DNA of 64,000 nt from CAVUCH01 sp963739995 (GTDB taxonomy: Bacteria > Acidobacteriota > Vicinamibacteria > Vicinamibacterales > JAENWD01): assembly GCA_963739995.1 (NCBI GenBank), contig CAVUCH010000009.1:28248-92247 (forward strand). Reading direction: 5' to 3'. The notes under the pieces were generated by a model. The model was not told the DNA's origin, made no database searches, and worked only from the letters and a program-made list of their open reading frames with translations. The translations under genes were made by a program, and so were the position numbers. Each line of letters begins with the position of its first letter. Position 1 is the first letter of the stretch. Positions 24,253-31,641 of this stretch are shown here, piece by piece.

Positions 24253-24852
24253 TCACCCACCCGCCTGCCACTCCCTGAGCCAGTCCATCGGGTGCAGCAG
24301 CATGAGGATGTTCAGCGTGAGGTTGTCGCGGATCAGATAGCCGACGACCAGCTCCATTGTCACTGCCAGCGCCACCACCAGCCAGGTACGCAGGCGTGAC
24401 GCGAGCAGAAACCCTGCCACCATCGCCAGGATGTCCGATACCGAGTTGATGACGCTGTCGCCGTAGTAGTCGAGCGCGATGGTCGCTTCGCGATAGCGGT
24501 TGATCACCATGTCGGTGTTCTCGAGAATCTCCCAGCCCGCCTCGAGCAGTGTGGCCGCGGCGAGCCGTGCGCCGAGTGGCCAGCGGCGTCCCGTCAGCCA
24601 CAATAGTCCGTAGAAGAGGAAGCCGTGGATGATGTGCGAGAACGTGTACCAGTCCGTGAGGTGCTGGGAGTTCTCGGCGCTCTGCACGATGCCGTGCCAC
24701 GGCTTCACGTAGCCGCATTTGCAGATGGGCACTCGGCCCATCGACCACAGGATGAGCGCGGCAAGGGCGATGACGGCCGGCCACAAGGACGGCATGGTGC
24801 TCGGGCCGGATCCGTGAACGGCTCGAGGGCGCGAGTGGGCTGTGGCGGCCAT
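24253..24852 (-). CDS. DUF2585 (UPF0314) family membrane protein
   Basis: A 199-aa multi-pass membrane protein that matches the DUF2585/UPF0314 type. Family-like features are the early helix (LWPAVIALAALILWSMG), the VPICKCGYVKPWHGI cysteine loop, the strongly conserved-looking SQHLTDWYTFSHIIHGFLFYGL segment, EAGWEILENTDMVINRYRE, and a late helix before NILMLLHPMDWLREWQ. The several His, Glu and Asp residues close to membrane helices could bind a metal or heme, but no activity is established for this family. Its ATG overlaps the last base of the rluB stop (TGATG), so it is cotranscribed with rluB. Convergent with scpB. Confidence 0.8.
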   Translation of the reverse strand: MAATAHSRPRAVHGSGPSTMPSLWPAVIALAALILWSMGRVPICKCGYVKPWHGIVQSAENSQHLTDWYTFSHIIHGFLFYGLLWLTGRRWPLGARLAAATLLEAGWEILENTDMVINRYREATIALDYYGDSVINSVSDILAMVAGFLLASRLRTWLVVALAVTMELVVGYLIRDNLTLNILMLLHPMDWLREWQAGG

Positions 24853-25656
24853 CAGCTCGCGATCAGCGGGAGGATGCCGCGCGTGGCCGGCTCGCTGCCG
24901 CGTCGGCGCGGAGACGCGTTTTTCGCCACCGCCGCCTTCAGGCGTCGCACTTCTTCCTCCGTGAGATCCCGGAAGCGGCCCGCAGGCAGCTTAGCGTCGC
25001 GGATCGGCCCGATGCGCACGCGGGTCAGCGACTCCACCGGGTGGCCGATGGCTTCGCACATCCTGCGCACCTGCCGGTTCCGGCCCTCGCGAATCGTGAT
25101 CGACAGCAAGCGTCTGACCGGCGCGCTTGCCGCGCCCCTGGTGCACGAGCTCCACCGTCGCCGGGATGGTCCGCCGTTCATCGATCAGGACGCCGCGCCG
25201 CAGCCGCTCCAGATCGTGCTCGTCGGGCGCGCCCAGCACCCACGCTTCGTATTCGCGCTCGAGGCCGTGACGCGGATGCGTGAGGCCGGCGGCAAGATCC
25301 CCGTCGTTCGTGAGCAGCAGTAGCCCCTCCGACTCATAATCGAGGCGGCCGACCGGGTAGACGTACTCTCGTACGCCGCGCAGCAGGTCGATGACCGTGG
25401 GGCGCCGCGAGGGATCGGATCGCGTTGTGACGTACCCCCGCGGCTTGTGCAACAGCAGGTATCGGAGCGGTTCGGCGCTCTTCACGCGCCGGCCATCCAC
25501 GCGGATGTCGTCCGCCGCCGGATCGGCCTTCGAGCCCAGCTCCGCGACCGTGCGCCCGTTGACGCTCACACGGCCCTGGGAGATCAGCGTCTCCGCCGCG
25601 CGCCGGGACGCGATGCCGGCCATTGAGAGGATCTTTTGGAGACGGATCTGCGACAT
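24852..25656 (-). pseudogene. Pseudouridine synthase RluB-like, frameshifted
   Basis: A large-subunit rRNA pseudouridine synthase of the RsuA/RluB/E/F family, split over two frames. The first frame (from ATG 25656) carries the S4 domain (RLQKILSMAGIASRRAAE, GRVSVNGRTV), the LLHKPRGYVTT segment and the catalytic Asp in GRLDYESEG, and runs to about VELVHQGRGK. The rest of the fold (LLSITIREGRNRQVRRMC, VESLTRVRIGPI, LPAGRFRDLTEEE) continues in the +1 frame. The switch lies at about 25115-25130. Joined, the protein would be about 268 aa, normal for the family. Either a recent mutation or a one-base sequence error; nothing else looks decayed. Cotranscribed with DUF2585. Confidence 0.8.
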
Positions 25657-25691
25657 GCAATCAGGCGCTCGCGGCCTGCCTGACCTCCCGT

Positions 25692-26870
25692 CTATTCATT
25701 GAGCAGCTCCGCCCAGAATCCAACCAGCTTGATCACCTCCGCCGCCGCCGCGCCGCGGTCGACCTCCGCATGCGTGATGAGCCCACTGAGGAGCGTACGG
25801 ACCTGCGTCTTGCCTTCCAGGTGCCGTGCCAGGAGGAGCGATTCGACCGATGGAATCACCGTGTCGTCGGCCCCGTGCAGCAGGAACACCGGCGCGCGCG
25901 GAGGCGCTGAGTGATCGGGTGAGAGCGAGTCGGGATACTCGATGCCCTCCAGGACGCTCAGCAGCCGTGCCCCGAGTCCCTTCACGTCGCGCGCGTTGAC
26001 CGCCTTCATCAGCGACGCGGCCGGCTCCGGCAATTGAGCGGCGATGGCTCGTGCTTCCTCGAACACCGTCGCAGCCTTTGCCTTGTCAATCGGATCGAGC
26101 TGCGACGCGGTCAGAAAGGTCACGATCCCGCGGCGCAGCGGCTCCACTTGCGCCGGAGGCACCATGCGGTCGGCGATGCCGACGAGGATGACCGCCACCC
26201 CATAGTCGTGCGGAGGGCGCACGTGCGCCGGCGTGCCGGCCGGATCGTCTGGCCGGAGCGGCTCGATGCCCGTGCAGAGGTATCGCAGCACCCGCGGCAG
26301 GTCGCCGTGGCCGCCGAACGAGAACACGAACGCCAGCCGATCGCGGATCGAAGGCCGGCCGGCCGCCACCATCGAGAGGCCGCCGGCGAAGCTGATGCCC
26401 ATCAGCCCGATCGTTCCGTCCGGCGTCAGATCCCGGCGCGCGCTCAACAGGCGTGCGCCGTCCTCGATGATGTCCACCGTCTCGGGCGTGAAGCGATACC
26501 CGGCGAGATCCGGCAGTTCCATGGTGAGGACCCCGAGGCCGGTGGCCGCCAACTCGTTCGACAGGCCGATCAGGCGCGGCTCGTCGATCCCCATGGCGTG
26601 CACGCCGGGCACGAGCAACACCAGCCGGCGGATCGTGTCGGGGCGGTAGAGTCGCGTGCGGACATCGCCGTGCCGTGTGGGAATCGGGGCGACGGGCTCG
26701 ATGGTGTAGTGCTGCGCCTGCACCTGTGCGGCGCGGAGGAGGAAGCCCTGCAGCTGCGCGGCGCGGATCACCAGGCTTGCACTGCGCGCGTACGCAGGCC
26801 CCCAGATCATGGCGGCCGCGGCCACGATCAGGCACACCACGACGAAGATCCGCGTACTCAGCCGCCGCAT
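25692..26870 (-). CDS. Alpha/beta hydrolase family protein
   Basis: A 392-aa protein with an N-terminal signal anchor (IFVVVCLIVAAAAMIWGPAYA) and an alpha/beta hydrolase fold. Visible are the oxyanion-region strand LVLLVPGVHAMGID, the nucleophile elbow GISFAGG (Ser near residue 155), and the late HGADDTVIPSVESL with the acid Asp and ITHAEVD with a likely catalytic His. A lid-like insertion sits between about 190 and 290. It could be an esterase or peptidase; the substrate cannot be read. The start codon CAT/ATG at 26868-26870 overlaps the possible ATG of the divergent cmk gene. Confidence 0.8.
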   Translation of the reverse strand: MRRLSTRIFVVVCLIVAAAAMIWGPAYARSASLVIRAAQLQGFLLRAAQVQAQHYTIEPVAPIPTRHGDVRTRLYRPDTIRRLVLLVPGVHAMGIDEPRLIGLSNELAATGLGVLTMELPDLAGYRFTPETVDIIEDGARLLSARRDLTPDGTIGLMGISFAGGLSMVAAGRPSIRDRLAFVFSFGGHGDLPRVLRYLCTGIEPLRPDDPAGTPAHVRPPHDYGVAVILVGIADRMVPPAQVEPLRRGIVTFLTASQLDPIDKAKAATVFEEARAIAAQLPEPAASLMKAVNARDVKGLGARLLSVLEGIEYPDSLSPDHSAPPRAPVFLLHGADDTVIPSVESLLLARHLEGKTQVRTLLSGLITHAEVDRGAAAAEVIKLVGFWAELLNE

Positions 26871-27582
26871 GAGCGCATGTTACACTCGGCTGTTGGCGAA
26901 CGGAACAATCGGCGGGCAGAAACGGCTGGTGATCGCGATAGACGGTCCGTCCGGCGCGGGAAAGGGCACCATCGCGCGCGCCGTGGCGCGCCAGCTTGGC
27001 TACCGACACGTGGATACCGGCGCGATGTACCGCGCCGTGGCGTGGCTCGCGCAGGAACGGCAGGTGCCGGCGGAAGACGAGAGCGCAATCGCGGCGCTCG
27101 CCGAATCCGCCCAGCTCGATGTCGGGGACCGGGTGGTTGTCGAGGGTCACGACGTGACGGCCGCGATCCGCACCGTTCACATGGACCGCGCGGCGGCAGC
27201 GGTGGCGCGCATGCCGACGGTGCGGCGGGTGCTCGTCGCACGCCAGCACGCGCTCGGCAAAGGCGGCGGCATTGTGATGGAAGGGCGCGACATCGGCACG
27301 GTCGTCTTCCCGCGCGCCGACGTGAAGATCTATCTCGACGCGGACCCTGCCGAGCGCGCCCGGCGGCGCGCCGGCGACCCGGCGCACACGGGCGGCCGGA
27401 CTGCGCTGGCCGAGGTGGCCACGGCCATGGCCGACCGTGATCGCACCGACGCGACACGCACTACCTCACCGCTCGTCATCGCGGCCGACGCCGTGCACGT
27501 GGACACGACCGGAGTGCCGGTGGAGGAGGTCGTAGAGCGAGTGATGACGGTGGTGGAGGAGCGGACGGGGGCTAAGGGCTAA
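26869..27582 (+). CDS. cmk: Cytidylate kinase
   Basis: A 237-aa (d)CMP kinase making CDP/dCDP. The P-loop is AIDGPSGAGKGTIARAVA (about residues 22-39), followed by GYRHVDTGAMYRAVAW, the NMP-binding region with VARMPTVRRVLVARQ, GGGIVMEGRDIGTVVFPRADVKIYLDA and the C-terminal RDRTDATRT motif. These are the normal CMK motifs in order. The start is uncertain: ATG 26869 overlaps the divergent hydrolase start codon, and TTG 26893 or a GTG just before IAIDGP are alternatives. The last codons and stop lie in an inverted repeat. cmk-rpsA-ihfB is a widely conserved order; here one minus-strand gene lies between cmk and rpsA. Confidence 0.93.
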   Translation: MSACYTRLLANGTIGGQKRLVIAIDGPSGAGKGTIARAVARQLGYRHVDTGAMYRAVAWLAQERQVPAEDESAIAALAESAQLDVGDRVVVEGHDVTAAIRTVHMDRAAAAVARMPTVRRVLVARQHALGKGGGIVMEGRDIGTVVFPRADVKIYLDADPAERARRRAGDPAHTGGRTALAEVATAMADRDRTDATRTTSPLVIAADAVHVDTTGVPVEEVVERVMTVVEERTGAKG

Positions 27583-27692
27583 AGGGTTTGAGGGCTAAGG
27601 GCCAAGGGCAACGGCTGAAACGCCAAATCTCGGGGTCTTGCCATGCCCTTAGCCGTTAGTCCCTTAGCCGTTAGCCCTTAGCCTTCAGCCTT
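27569..27692. repeat. Inverted GGGCTAA-word repeat containing both stop codons
   Basis: The left arm (27569-27617) is made of GGGCTAA-type words (GGGGGCTAAGGGCTAAAGGG, GAGGGCTAAGGGCCAAGGG), and the right arm (27648-27692) of their complements (CCCTTAGCCGTTAGTCCC, TTAGCCCTTAGCC). The stop of cmk (27580-27582) is a TAA from one word and the TGA of the DUF6335 gene (27685-27687) lies in the other arm. The two arms can form a long imperfect hairpin between the convergent genes. Confidence 0.7.
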
Positions 27693-28503
27693 TCTTCGTT
27701 TCCCGCGCCCGTTCCTCGTAGTCTTCGGAGGACGCGGGGTCGAGCTCCCAGCGATGGCGATCGCGCTGCTCGATCTTGTGCACGGCTTTCAGTTCTTCGT
27801 TGTCTGCGTACTCAACGCCGATAGCAGTGCCGATCTCGGCCACAACCGCCTGGTCGGGCGTCGGCATGTCGCCACCCGGCGTTTCGTCTCCGGTGCTGTA
27901 GGCCGCCTCCCAGTCCGCATCCACGTCGCCGGCCGTGAGTTCTGGGCCAGCGGCCGTGTGCTCCTGCAGCCGCTCCTCCATCTCCGCGCGCCCGGTGCGG
28001 GCGGCCGACGGACGCCGATCGAGATCCAGGGACGAGGGGGGCGTTGGCACGTCCTCCTCGACGATGCGCCGATCGCGTTCGATCTGCCGGAGTCGGTCCG
28101 CCGGGCCGCGCTTGCCGTAGTCGCGGCGCGGCGGCGTGGTGGCAGACGGGCTTCGATCCTGCGTGGGCCGGGGGGCGGCCCGTGCGGGCGTCCGTTTCGC
28201 CACGAGTGTCCTCGTGCCGCGAACTGTCGGGCTCTCCGACCGAGCGGTGGGTCTGGCGCCCCGGGTGCCGGCGCTCGTGGCGGCGGCGTTCTTCCTCGCG
28301 ACGATCTTCCTCGCGAGGCTCTTCTTCTTTGCGCCGCTTTTCTTCGCCGTGCTCGCCCGTGCGGGTCCCTTCCGTGCCGCGGCCGGACGGCGGGTCGCGG
28401 TCTTCCGTGCGGTACTGCCGCCGCCGCGGCCCCCTTTGACGGCGCGGGTGGCGCCAGGCGTGCGCGTGCGGGAGGCAGAGCGGGCCGTCTTGCGCTTGGC
28501 CAT
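27685..28503 (-). CDS. Histone-like basic N-terminus plus DUF6335-type C-terminal domain
   Basis: A 272-aa two-part protein. Residues 1 to about 130 are extremely rich in Lys, Arg, Ala, Thr and Pro (for example KKSGAKKKSLARKIVARK), resembling histone-H1-like or AlgP-like DNA-binding tails. The C-terminal part (about 185-265) contains LTAGDVDADWEAAYSTGDE, GGDMPTPDQAVVAEIGTAIG, EYADNEELKAVHKIEQRDRHRWELDP, which I recognise as DUF6335-like. A chromatin-type role is plausible but inferred. GGGGA lies before the ATG at 28501-28503. The gene is inserted, in opposite direction, between cmk and rpsA, and shares with rpsA a spacer that carries a perfect dyad. Confidence 0.72.
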   Translation of the reverse strand: MAKRKTARSASRTRTPGATRAVKGGRGGGSTARKTATRRPAAARKGPARASTAKKSGAKKKSLARKIVARKNAAATSAGTRGARPTARSESPTVRGTRTLVAKRTPARAAPRPTQDRSPSATTPPRRDYGKRGPADRLRQIERDRRIVEEDVPTPPSSLDLDRRPSAARTGRAEMEERLQEHTAAGPELTAGDVDADWEAAYSTGDETPGGDMPTPDQAVVAEIGTAIGVEYADNEELKAVHKIEQRDRHRWELDPASSEDYEERARETKKG

Positions 28504-28527
28504 GACGCGTCCCCTTTCTGGTGAACC

Positions 28528-28556
28528 TTGACAGTTTGACGATAAGTAACTTATCC
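28528..28556 (+). promoter_or_regulatory. Candidate promoter of rpsA
   Basis: TTGACA at 28528-28533 is a consensus -35 hexamer; 17 bases on is TTATCC (28551-28556), a weak -10. The spacing and location (about 115 bases before the rpsA start, in the only AT-rich part of the spacer) support a promoter, though the -10 element is poor. Confidence 0.5.
28541..28555. promoter_or_regulatory. Perfect 15-bp palindrome, possible operator
   Basis: GATAAGT-A-ACTTATC is a perfect dyad with 7-bp arms around one base. It lies between the candidate -35 and -10 elements of rpsA and 38 bp before the divergent DUF6335 start, so a bound protein could affect both genes. Confidence 0.5.
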
Positions 28557-28672
28557 TCTAGTGCTTATCGCGATTGCAGGCAGCGTGCCGGACAAGTGCG
28601 AGACCCGCGGGGCGCCGGGCCCCTGCTACCCCAAGACCCGGCAATGTTGAATCACGGAGGACGCGCAATCAC

Positions 28673-30463
28673 ATGGCGAACGTCGAACAAGAGCACGCAC
28701 AAGCAGTTCTGGTCCCTGGCGAGATGCCGGACGACCAGACCAAGGGAGGTGCCACGCCGACCAGTACGGGAACCAATCCCATCCTCGACGACGACCAGGT
28801 AGATCCAGCGGAATATGCCCGCCTGTTGGACATCTACGATAACAGCTTCCGCAACATCGCGGAAGGCGAGGTCGTCAAGGGAACAGTGCTGAAGGTCACC
28901 GACACCGAAGTGGTGGTCGATGTCGGATTCAAGTCCGAAGGCATCATTTCGATCGAGGAGTTTCTCGACGAACACAGGCAGATCACCGTGCAGCCCGGCG
29001 ATACCGTCGACGTGCTGCTCGAGAAGACCGAAGACCGCGACGGCTATGTCGTCCTCTCGCGCGAAAAAGCCGAGAAGATGAAGATCTGGGACGAAGTCGA
29101 GCGCGCGTACACGGACAAGAAGGTCGTGATCGGCCGCGTGATCGAACGGATCAAGGGTGGCCTTGCCGTAGATATCGGCGTGCGGGCGTTCCTGCCCGGC
29201 AGCCAGATCGACGTCCGCCCCGTGCGCAACCTCGACGCCCTGCGCGGCCAGGAGCTGCGCATGCGCGTCATCAAGGTGAACAAGAAGCGCGGCAACATCG
29301 TGCTCTCGCGTAAGGTCCTGCTCGAGGAGGAGAACGCCGAGAAGAAGAAGCACACGCTCGAGACGCTCGCCGAGGGCAAGGTGCTCCGGGGCGTCGTCAA
29401 GAACATCACCGATTACGGCGCGTTCATCGACCTGGGCGGCATCGACGGCCTGCTGCACATCACCGACATGTCGTGGGGCCGCGTTGGCCACCCCTCCGAG
29501 ATCTTCAAGGTCAACGACGAAGTCGACGTGGTCGTCCTCAAATACGACCCGGCGACCGAGCGCGTTTCCCTCGGCCACAAGCAGCTGGTGCCCGATCCCT
29601 GGAGCGCCGTGACCGACCGCTACCCGGTGAGCGCACGCGTCAGCGGCAAGGTGGTCAGCCTCACCGACTACGGCGCGTTCATCGAGCTCGAGCCCGGCGT
29701 CGAGGGTTTGATCCACGTCAGCGAGATGTCGTGGAGCAAGCGCGTGAAGCACCCGTCGAAGATTCTGAACGTCGGCGACACCGTCGAGGCGATGGTGCTC
29801 GGCGTCGACCCGGCGGCCCGCCGCATCTCGCTCGGCCTCAAGCAGGTCGAGCAGAACCCGTGGCACGACCTCTCCGACAAGTATCCGGTGGGCACGAAGA
29901 TCAAGGGCCGCGTGCGCAACCTGACCGAGTTCGGGGCGTTCGTCGAGGTCGAGGACGACATCGACGGCCTGATCCACATCTCCGACATGTCGTGGAGCAA
30001 GCGGATCAAGCATCCCTCCGAGGTCCTGAAGAAGGGCGACGTCGTGGAGGCGATGGTGCTCAACATCGACGCCGAGAACCAGCGGTTGTCCCTCGGGCTC
30101 AAGCAGCTCGCGACCGACATCTGGGACGACTTCTTCTCGCGGCGGCACCTGGGCGACACGATCGAGGGCAAGGTCGTGCGCATGACCAACTTCGGTGCAT
30201 TCGTCGAGCTCGACGAGGGCATCGAGGGACTGATTCACGTGTCGGAGTTCGACGATCAGACGCACGGAGGCGAGAAGATCGATCTGCAGGTGGGTGAGAA
30301 CTACACCATGAAGATCATCAAGCTCAGCCCGGCCGAGCGGAAGATCGGCCTGAGCATCCGCGCGCTGAAGAGCGAAGAGTTCCGGACCGACTGGGAGAGC
30401 TACCAGGAAAGCTCCGGAACCGGCGAAGCGACGCTCGGCGAACACATCCGGTTCAAGAGCTAG
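28673..30463 (+). CDS. rpsA: 30S ribosomal protein S1
   Basis: A 596-aa S1 protein, which binds mRNA on the 30S subunit and helps start translation. Six S1/OB-fold repeats follow an N-terminal leader of about 60 residues: the first begins GEVVKGTVLKVTDTEVVVDV, and repeats 3 to 6 carry the highly similar GRVRNLTEFGAFVEVEDD / GKVVSLTDYGAFIELE type cores with GLIHISDMSW. The leader is rich in Gln, Thr and Asp. ATG 28673 lies after ATCACGGAGGACG, a strong but slightly distant Shine-Dalgarno sequence; an in-frame extension upstream looks non-coding. ihfB follows in the classical order. Length is close to the usual 550-600. Confidence 0.97.
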   Translation: MANVEQEHAQAVLVPGEMPDDQTKGGATPTSTGTNPILDDDQVDPAEYARLLDIYDNSFRNIAEGEVVKGTVLKVTDTEVVVDVGFKSEGIISIEEFLDEHRQITVQPGDTVDVLLEKTEDRDGYVVLSREKAEKMKIWDEVERAYTDKKVVIGRVIERIKGGLAVDIGVRAFLPGSQIDVRPVRNLDALRGQELRMRVIKVNKKRGNIVLSRKVLLEEENAEKKKHTLETLAEGKVLRGVVKNITDYGAFIDLGGIDGLLHITDMSWGRVGHPSEIFKVNDEVDVVVLKYDPATERVSLGHKQLVPDPWSAVTDRYPVSARVSGKVVSLTDYGAFIELEPGVEGLIHVSEMSWSKRVKHPSKILNVGDTVEAMVLGVDPAARRISLGLKQVEQNPWHDLSDKYPVGTKIKGRVRNLTEFGAFVEVEDDIDGLIHISDMSWSKRIKHPSEVLKKGDVVEAMVLNIDAENQRLSLGLKQLATDIWDDFFSRRHLGDTIEGKVVRMTNFGAFVELDEGIEGLIHVSEFDDQTHGGEKIDLQVGENYTMKIIKLSPAERKIGLSIRALKSEEFRTDWESYQESSGTGEATLGEHIRFKS

Positions 30464-30504
30464 CAGTCCAAGTTCGACGTGCGGCACGGGGCAATCGGGA
30501 GGCT

Positions 30505-30577
30505 CGGCGTTCGGGGTGCGCAAGACGGGGAAGGTGTGAATTCGTCCCTTCTTGCGCGGTCCGAATCCCGAACGCCG
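30505..30577. repeat. Stem-loop in the rpsA-ihfB spacer
   Basis: CGGCGTTCGGG (30505-30515) pairs with CCCGAACGCCG (30567-30577), and inside it GCGCAAG (30518-30524) pairs with CTTGCGC (30551-30557). The two stems are separated by unpaired bases of unequal length (2 and 9). It lies between two cotranscribed genes and could be a processing site, an attenuator or another of the spacer repeats of this genome. Confidence 0.5.
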
Positions 30578-30636
30578 GGTGCCGACTGCGTGCCACACGG
30601 CGAGCTCCGCACTCCGAAATTCCCAGTGGGGTTGCC

Positions 30637-31026
30637 ATGTCGATCAACGGCGGGAGCATGACGAAGGCTGAACTCGTCGAAGAAGTCTCGCGGGTTTCCG
30701 ACCTCACGAAGAAGCATTCCGAGCTCATTGTGGAGACCGTGTTCCGCAGCATCATCGAGGCCCTGCAGCGCGGGGAAAAGATCGAGCTGCGGGGGTTCGG
30801 GAGCTTTCGGCTGCGCCAGCGCGAGCCGCGGAAGGGCCGCAACCCCAAGACTGGCGACAAGGTGGACGTGCCACCGAAGAAGGTGCCGTACTTCAAACCG
30901 GGCAAGGAACTGAAGGAACTGATCAACCTCGAGGCGCCGGGAACCGTGCCCGTCGCGCCAACACCCACCGCCGCCGTCGCCCCGGCGATTGCCCCCATCC
31001 CGGACCCCGACGTGCTCGGGGTGTAG
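30637..31026 (+). CDS. ihfB: HU/IHF-family DNA-binding protein (IHF beta-like)
   Basis: A 129-aa nucleoid protein that bends DNA. The HU/IHF fold covers about residues 8-100: MTKAELVEEVSRVSDLTKKHSE, IIEALQRGEKIELRGFGSF, the beta-arm signature RKGRNPKTGDKVDVPPKKVPYFKPGKELK. Then comes a 25-residue Pro/Ala/Val tail (APTPTAAVAPAIAPIPDP) that normal 95-aa IHF subunits lack. Position directly after rpsA is the conserved site of ihfB (himD), which decides the symbol. ATG 30637 is used; the inner ATG 30658, where family similarity starts, is equally possible. Confidence 0.88.
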   Translation: MSINGGSMTKAELVEEVSRVSDLTKKHSELIVETVFRSIIEALQRGEKIELRGFGSFRLRQREPRKGRNPKTGDKVDVPPKKVPYFKPGKELKELINLEAPGTVPVAPTPTAAVAPAIAPIPDPDVLGV

Positions 31027-31031
31027 ACACA

Positions 31032-31118
31032 CAGGCTGCAGACGACAGGCTGCAGCCTGCAGGCGGTGCCTGGCCCGGAGCCCGACGCTGCCTGCGGGCT
31101 GGAGCCTGTCGCCTGCGC
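31032..31118. repeat. CAGGCTG-word repeat between ihfB and the HIT gene
   Basis: The spacer consists of repeated and inverted AGGCTGCAG / CTGCAGGC words: ACAGGCTGCAGACGACAGGC, TGCAGCCTGCAGGC, then on the right side GCTGCCTGCGGGCTGGAGCC and TGTCGCCTGCG. Several alternative hairpins are possible. The word resembles CCTGGAGCC words seen at about 11168 and 36638. Confidence 0.45.
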
Positions 31119-31127
31119 CTTCTTTGT

Positions 31128-31619
31128 ATGGAACGCCTCTGGTCTCCGTGGAGACTCGCTTACGTGACCGGCACCTCGGGCGCGCACGGCTGCATCTTCT
31201 GTGAGGCGTCCCTGCGCACGCGCGAGCCGCTGATCGTCGCGCGCAGCGACTCGGCGTTCGTGATCCTCAATCTCTACCCGTACAACAGTGGCCACCTGAT
31301 GGTCGTGCCCACGCGACACGTCGGCAACCTCGCCGCGCTCACGCCAGCCGAGCTCACGGAGATCATGCTGCTCACGCAACGCTGCGAGGTTGCGCTCACC
31401 GAGGTGTATCAGCCGCAGGGCATCAACGTGGGGATCAACCTTGGCCGGCCGGCGGGCGCCGGGGTGCTCGATCACCTCCACGTGCACCTGGTGCCGCGGT
31501 GGACGGGCGACACAAACTTCATGTCCGTGGTGGGGAACGTGCGGGTGCTGCCCGAGGAAGTGGGGCAGAGCGCGGAGCGGTTACGACCGGTGTTCGAGAG
31601 ACTCGGCCGCGACGCGTAG
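31128..31619 (+). CDS. HIT domain nucleotide-binding protein (Ap4A phosphorylase/hydrolase-like)
   Basis: A 163-aa histidine-triad protein. The active-site H-x-H-x-H signature is HLHVHLVPRW (about residues 113-122). The N-terminus MERLWSPWRLAYV with the CIFCEA cysteine pair and NLYPYNSGHLMVVPTRH are typical of the longer HIT proteins related to diadenosine tetraphosphate phosphorylase. It would hydrolyse or phosphorolyse nucleotide phosphoramidates or dinucleoside polyphosphates. It follows ihfB by 101 bp that hold a repeat, and precedes the acyl-CoA dehydrogenase by 22 bp. Exact substrate unknown. Confidence 0.9.
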   Translation: MERLWSPWRLAYVTGTSGAHGCIFCEASLRTREPLIVARSDSAFVILNLYPYNSGHLMVVPTRHVGNLAALTPAELTEIMLLTQRCEVALTEVYQPQGINVGINLGRPAGAGVLDHLHVHLVPRWTGDTNFMSVVGNVRVLPEEVGQSAERLRPVFERLGRDA

Positions 31620-31641
31620 CCGCCGCTGTATCCTTGCTCCC

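Noticed and set aside
27569..27692. Telomere-like GGGCTAA repeat as a possible replicon end
   Set aside because: It is internal, inverted and short, and normal genes continue on both sides.
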